Below, piece after piece: positions 61,191 to 64,000 of a stretch of DNA of 64,000 nucleotides (its first letter is position 1; each line of letters opens with the position of its first letter). The position numbers and the translations under genes are program-made. The notes under the pieces are model-generated. The model made no database searches. It had not been told where the DNA came from and saw only the letters and a program-made list of their open reading frames with translations. The stretch lies in NCBI GenBank assembly GCA_965227335.1, contig CBDDFV010000002.1, positions 1 to 64,000 of the forward strand, in the 5' to 3' direction. The stretch is from CBDDFV01 sp965227335 (GTDB taxonomy: Bacteria > Planctomycetota > Phycisphaerae > Phycisphaerales > SM1A02).

Positions 61191-61238
61191 GAAAAAGGCC
61201 CGTCACCGACCTCTCCTCCAAAGTCAGTGAAGCGGACC
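61191..61238 (-). terminator. Intrinsic terminator of the candidate small RNA
   Basis: A 14-bp two-part stem (61197-61210 with 61223-61238, one 2-nt bulge) is followed on the minus strand by TTTTTCGTTT. Confidence 0.75.
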
Positions 61239-61244
61239 TCTCGA
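61191..61244 (-). ncRNA. Candidate ~54-nt small RNA with GGAGGAG loop
   Basis: The minus strand has a complete transcription unit. After the promoter at 61251-61278, the predicted RNA consists of a short 5' end, a stem made of GGUCCG/CGGGCC (61233-61238 with 61197-61202) and UCACUGAC/GUCGGUGA (61223-61230 with 61203-61210), a 12-nt loop UUUGGAGGAGAG, and a terminal UUUUU. There is a CU bulge between the two stems. No coding gene uses this terminator, because ubiA is on the other strand and ends at 61091. The loop could pair with the anti-Shine-Dalgarno of 16S rRNA or bind a CsrA-type protein (inference). Confidence 0.5.
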
Positions 61245-61250
61245 CCTATC

Positions 61251-61278
61251 AAGATACCTCGCTCACCTCGGATGACAA
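61251..61278 (-). promoter_or_regulatory. Promoter of the candidate small RNA
   Basis: On the minus strand TTGTCA (61273-61278), a 16-bp spacer and TATCTT (61251-61256). This is the same -10 and spacing as the promoter of the 18272-18928 gene. It lies about 13 bases before the first stem of the terminator hairpin. Confidence 0.65.
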
Positions 61279-61326
61279 CCCTAAATCACCGAAAGGCAGC
61301 GGATTGACGGCAAGGCCGTGGGGGCT

Positions 61327-61335
61327 TGTGGATAA
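61327..61335 (-). promoter_or_regulatory. Exact DnaA-box match
   Basis: TTATCCACA on the minus strand is a perfect match to the classic DnaA box. It is single, and no DnaA-box cluster or dnaA/dnaN gene is nearby, so it is more likely regulatory or incidental than an origin. Confidence 0.4.
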
Positions 61336-61430
61336 CCTGTTGACGGACTGGCGGTTACTGTCGGCTGATAAAGGCCTGTTTCGGGGGACCCGGGCTTCAG
61401 TCCGGATGGTGGTCGGCCGATGCTCCCGAC

Positions 61431-62087
61431 ATGCCGCCGTCCATGCCGTCTCGACCTCATGATCCGCCGCCGGCCGACGACTGTCCCGTCGCCGCGGACG
61501 ACGCCGCGCTGAGCGATCTGCGGGCGGAGTTGGCGCATGTGCTGACGGACACGCTGTCGTTGCTGGCGGAGGTGACGGCGGCGGTGGGTGATCTTCCGGA
61601 GGCGGAGCGGGTCGCGGCGGATCGGCTGCACCGTTCCGCGTCCCGGCTGCATGCGCTGCAGGAGACGTTGCAGGGGGCGACGACGCCCGCCGCGCCGATC
61701 CGCACGGTCCGGGATCTGATTGACGGTTCGGCGCGGCTGTCGGCGGCGGCGGGGGTGGAACTGCGGTTGGCGATTGACGACGGCGCGTTGCGGGCGCCGC
61801 TGGACACGCTGGGCGACATGATGCTCAATCTGGTGCGGGCGGTGCTCGAGTCGGCGGCGCCGGACGACATGATCGAGCTCGGGGCGTGCATCGTGAATCA
61901 GCGTCGTCTGAATGTGCACCTGGCGTCACCGGACAACGGCGAGCCGTTGAATCGGGCCGCGGTGGACGCGGTGGCGATGGAGGCGGCGGTGCGAGGCGGG
62001 CGGGTGGACATCGTGCAGGCGCCCTTCGGCCCGCAGCGGATCTTCCGGGTGACCGCGCCGCTGCCGATCGGGACATCGCGGCCGTGA
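61431..62087 (+). CDS. Degenerate histidine-kinase/phosphotransferase-like protein
   Basis: A 218-residue cytoplasmic protein. Residues 25-85 form a helical region with a possible phospho-acceptor (His36 in ELAHVLTDTLSLLAEV), resembling a two-helix dimerisation domain. The C-terminal 120 residues resemble the ATPase domain of histidine kinases (TLGDMMLNLVRAVLESA in the N-box place), but the key Asn is not in the usual position and no DxGxG box is visible (LASPDNGEPLNR instead). It is thus more like ChpT-type phosphotransferases or a pseudokinase than an active kinase. Its stop overlaps the GTG start of the NtrC-type regulator by four bases, so they probably form one phosphorelay step. Confidence 0.7.
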   Translation: MPPSMPSRPHDPPPADDCPVAADDAALSDLRAELAHVLTDTLSLLAEVTAAVGDLPEAERVAADRLHRSASRLHALQETLQGATTPAAPIRTVRDLIDGSARLSAAAGVELRLAIDDGALRAPLDTLGDMMLNLVRAVLESAAPDDMIELGACIVNQRRLNVHLASPDNGEPLNRAAVDAVAMEAAVRGGRVDIVQAPFGPQRIFRVTAPLPIGTSRP

Positions 62088-63526
62088 GTGACGAGAGGCC
62101 TCGCATCCTGGTGGTCGACGACGATGCGATCGTGGCGGAGGCGCTGGCGGGGAGTCTCGCGGCGCACGGCTACGACGTGGATCGCGCGCCCGACGGCGAC
62201 GCCGCGCTCGAGCTGATCGGCGACGCGGAGCGTCTCTCCCCCACTGGTCCGGCGCGTCCGTACGCGGTGGTGTTGACGGACATGTCGATGCCGGGGATGT
62301 CGGGGCTCGACCTGATCAAGGCGATCAAGAAGCGCGGCGTCGAGGCCGTTCCGATCGCGATGACCGGCTACGGCGCGATCGAGACCGCGGTGCAGACGAT
62401 TCGCGCCGGCGCCATCGACTATCTCGTGAAACCGATCGTCGATGAAGAGCTTCGCGTCGCGATCGAGCGTGCGGTGCAGCAGCACACGCTGCGGGCGGAG
62501 AACGGCCGGCTGCGTCGGCAGCTTGAATCGAGGGACGGGCTCGACAACATCATCGGGCGCGATCCGCGGATGCAGCGGATCTTCGACGTGGTGGAGGCGG
62601 TCGCGGCGGCGAAGACGACGGTGCTGATGTGCGGCGAGTCGGGGGTCGGCAAATCGATGGTGGCGCGGGCGATTCACCGTCGTTCGGACCGGGCGGACCA
62701 GCCGTTCGTGGAGCTGGCGTGCGGTTCGATTCCGGAGACGCTGCTGGAGTCGGAGCTGTTCGGTCACGTGAAGGGCGCCTTCTCCGGCGCGCACGCGGAC
62801 AAGGCGGGCAAGTTCCTGGCGGCGCACGGCGGGACGCTGTTTCTCGACGAGATCAACTCGGCGTCGCCGGGCATGCAGCTGAAGCTGCTGCGGGTGCTGC
62901 AGGAGAAGCAGTTCGAGCCGGTCGGTTCGAACGAGACGATCTCGGTCGACGTGCGGGTGATCCTCGCGACGAATCAGCCGCTGGAGCAGTTGGTGGAGCG
63001 GGGCGAGTTTCGTCCGGACCTCTACCATCGGATCAACGTCGTGAACATCGAGCTGCCGCCGCTGCGCGAGCGGGGGCTGGATATTCCGGTGCTCGCGACA
63101 TCGTTTCTGGAAAAGCACGCCGCGGAGATGGGCAAGGCGATGGCCGGGTTCACGGACGCGGCGCTGGCGAAGCTGCAGGCGTATCCCTATCCGGGGAACG
63201 TACGGGAGTTGGAGAACATCGTGGAGCGGGCGGTGGTGTTGTCATCCTCGCCGACGATCGATGTCGAGGACCTGCCGGACCGCGTGATCGATCCGGATCG
63301 TCCGATGGTGTCGCCGCGCTTCCGGGCGGACGGAGGCGATGAGGTCCCGTTCGTCGCCATGTCGCTGCGAGAGGCGATGGAGGGTCCGGAGCGGGCGTTT
63401 ATTCTCGCCGCGCTTCGGGCCAACGACTGGAACCGGCAGCAGACGGCGGACGCGCTCGAGATCAACCGGACGACGCTGTACAAGAAGATCAAGCAGTACG
63501 GGCTGGAGCAGGAAGACGCGGCGTGA
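62084..63526 (+). CDS. NtrC-family sigma-54-dependent response regulator
   Basis: A 480-residue regulator. The receiver domain has RILVVDDDAIVAEAL, the phospho-acceptor Asp in VLTDMSMPGMSG, AMTGYG and the Lys in DYLVKPI. The central AAA+ domain has Walker A GESGVGKSMVARAI, the sigma-54 contact loop GAFSGA (GAFTGA in most family members), Walker B GGTLFLDEINSA and NVRELENIVERAVVL. The Fis-type helix-turn-helix is WNRQQTADALEINRTTLYKKIKQYG. It needs sigma-54 to activate promoters. The GTG start overlaps the preceding kinase-like gene. Target genes are unknown. Confidence 0.95.
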   Translation: MSDERPRILVVDDDAIVAEALAGSLAAHGYDVDRAPDGDAALELIGDAERLSPTGPARPYAVVLTDMSMPGMSGLDLIKAIKKRGVEAVPIAMTGYGAIETAVQTIRAGAIDYLVKPIVDEELRVAIERAVQQHTLRAENGRLRRQLESRDGLDNIIGRDPRMQRIFDVVEAVAAAKTTVLMCGESGVGKSMVARAIHRRSDRADQPFVELACGSIPETLLESELFGHVKGAFSGAHADKAGKFLAAHGGTLFLDEINSASPGMQLKLLRVLQEKQFEPVGSNETISVDVRVILATNQPLEQLVERGEFRPDLYHRINVVNIELPPLRERGLDIPVLATSFLEKHAAEMGKAMAGFTDAALAKLQAYPYPGNVRELENIVERAVVLSSSPTIDVEDLPDRVIDPDRPMVSPRFRADGGDEVPFVAMSLREAMEGPERAFILAALRANDWNRQQTADALEINRTTLYKKIKQYGLEQEDAA

Positions 63527-63711
63527 GGCCGTTCGGGATCGAAGGGCGGCGTCGAACGGGATCGGGACCGACGATCAGGGCGGTTTCCCTGTATTCGACA
63601 TGGTCGCCAGGGGCTCTCCTCAATAGTGCGACGGGCGGAAGCGATCGAACGATCGTTCTCGTCGCCGCGATCTGATCCCGGCTCACCCGCCGGGAGAGAG
63701 GAGCCTTCGTG

Positions 63712-64000
63712 ATGAACCTTCGTTTCACCAGCGTGTCGGCCGGTCTGATGCTGCTCGGCGCCGCGCAAACCACGTCGGCCGACCTGATCACGGTCACCAC
63801 GGGATTCGACGTCGTCGATGTCGACTGGACGATCGCGACGATCGAGGATCTTCCGGGTCCGGACGGGGCGGTGTCGTTCTCGGAGGCGATGATCGCCGCG
63901 AACAACACGCCCGGTCACGACACGATCGGGTTCGCGATTCCCGAGGATGAATGGCAACTGCAGTTTCTGTATCCGGGGCGGGCGGTGCTCACGGTGGGGA
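63712..64000 (+). CDS. Exported CSLREA-like (beta-helix) protein, 5' part only
   Basis: The frame runs off the window after 96 residues. GGGAGAGAGGAG precedes the ATG. A signal peptide (MNLRFTSVSAGLMLLGAAQTTSA) is followed by DLITVTTGFDVVDVD. The next segment, VSFSEAMIAANNTPGHDTIGF, matches the CSLREA domain that often precedes right-handed beta-helix repeats in large secreted planctomycete proteins. Such proteins usually end in a dockerin or other sorting tail. It lies 185 bases after the NtrC-type regulator on the same strand, with no clear promoter seen between them. Function unknown. Confidence 0.75.
   Translation, partial: MNLRFTSVSAGLMLLGAAQTTSADLITVTTGFDVVDVDWTIATIEDLPGPDGAVSFSEAMIAANNTPGHDTIGFAIPEDEWQLQFLYPGRAVLTVG

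Larger units (their letters stand above)
61092..61430. other. Intergenic region with candidate small RNA and DnaA box
   Basis: No coding gene is seen. The region holds the candidate RNA at 61191-61244, its promoter at 61251-61278 and one DnaA-box match at 61327-61335. It is visibly richer in A/T than the flanking genes. Confidence 0.55.

Noticed and set aside
61092..61430. Possible replication origin
   Set aside because: Only one DnaA box, no AT-rich unwinding tract and no dnaA, dnaN or gidA nearby.

Overview
The window is very GC-rich, gene-dense bacterial DNA, and it most likely comes from a planctomycete of the class Phycisphaerae. The evidence is the combination of many exported proteins ending in a dockerin-like tail (pattern D-x-D-G-D-x-V ... 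DLA-x-LL-x-x-WG), PEP-CTERM-like proteins ending in a P-x-P-x-ALAL segment plus five or more arginines, two bactofilins, an LptD-type outer-membrane assembly protein, and ordinary Gram-negative housekeeping genes. I see no phage, insertion sequence, CRISPR array, rRNA or tRNA gene. It reads as a normal chromosomal core segment mixed with lineage-specific secreted proteins.

Layout. 1-9.9 kb: the end of a type II secretion secretin gene with an overlapping lipoprotein gene, a POT peptide transporter, two related membrane proteins, a YyaL/DUF255 thioredoxin-like protein and an asparaginase-domain/PhzF pair. 10-19 kb: a secreted-protein island on the minus strand, with two paralogous PEP-CTERM-like proteins flanking a five-haem cytochrome c that carries a dockerin-like tail, a DusB-type tRNA-dihydrouridine synthase, a large zinc metalloprotease and a third PEP-CTERM-like protein. 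19-26 kb: miaB, then ftsW-murG, an unknown protein, a diguanylate cyclase and a small membrane protein. 26-34 kb: a VCBS/ASPIC secreted protein, a methyltransferase, a 3D-domain protein, a TauE/SafE permease, htpX, and the minus-strand series TIM-barrel protein, cmk, plsC. 34-42 kb: gcvH with an ABC ATPase and FtsX-type permease, then two secreted beta-propeller-like proteins. 42-50 kb: two bactofilins, uvrB, another dockerin-tailed protein, a small membrane protein, and a lipoprotein hydrolase coupled to a large ABC-2 permease. 50-55 kb: rny, efp, rsmA and an MTAP-family phosphorylase. 55-60 kb: a tight minus-strand operon ribH-nusB-ftsY-lptD-zinc-ribbon membrane protein. 60-64 kb: a UbiA-like prenyltransferase, a candidate small RNA, a degenerate histidine-kinase-like protein coupled to an NtrC-type regulator, and the start of a CSLREA-like exported protein.

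Two kinds of start signal stand out. Many exported-protein genes have a good Shine-Dalgarno sequence and a TTGnnn / 16-17 bp / TAnnnT promoter about 60-190 bp upstream. At least ten housekeeping-type genes instead carry a TAnnnT hexamer only 6-10 bases before the start codon, with no Shine-Dalgarno or clear -35, which suggests leaderless mRNAs. The most unusual single object is a candidate RNA of about 54 nt at 61191-61244 (minus strand). It has its own near-consensus promoter and an intrinsic terminator whose 12-nt loop displays GGAGGAG.
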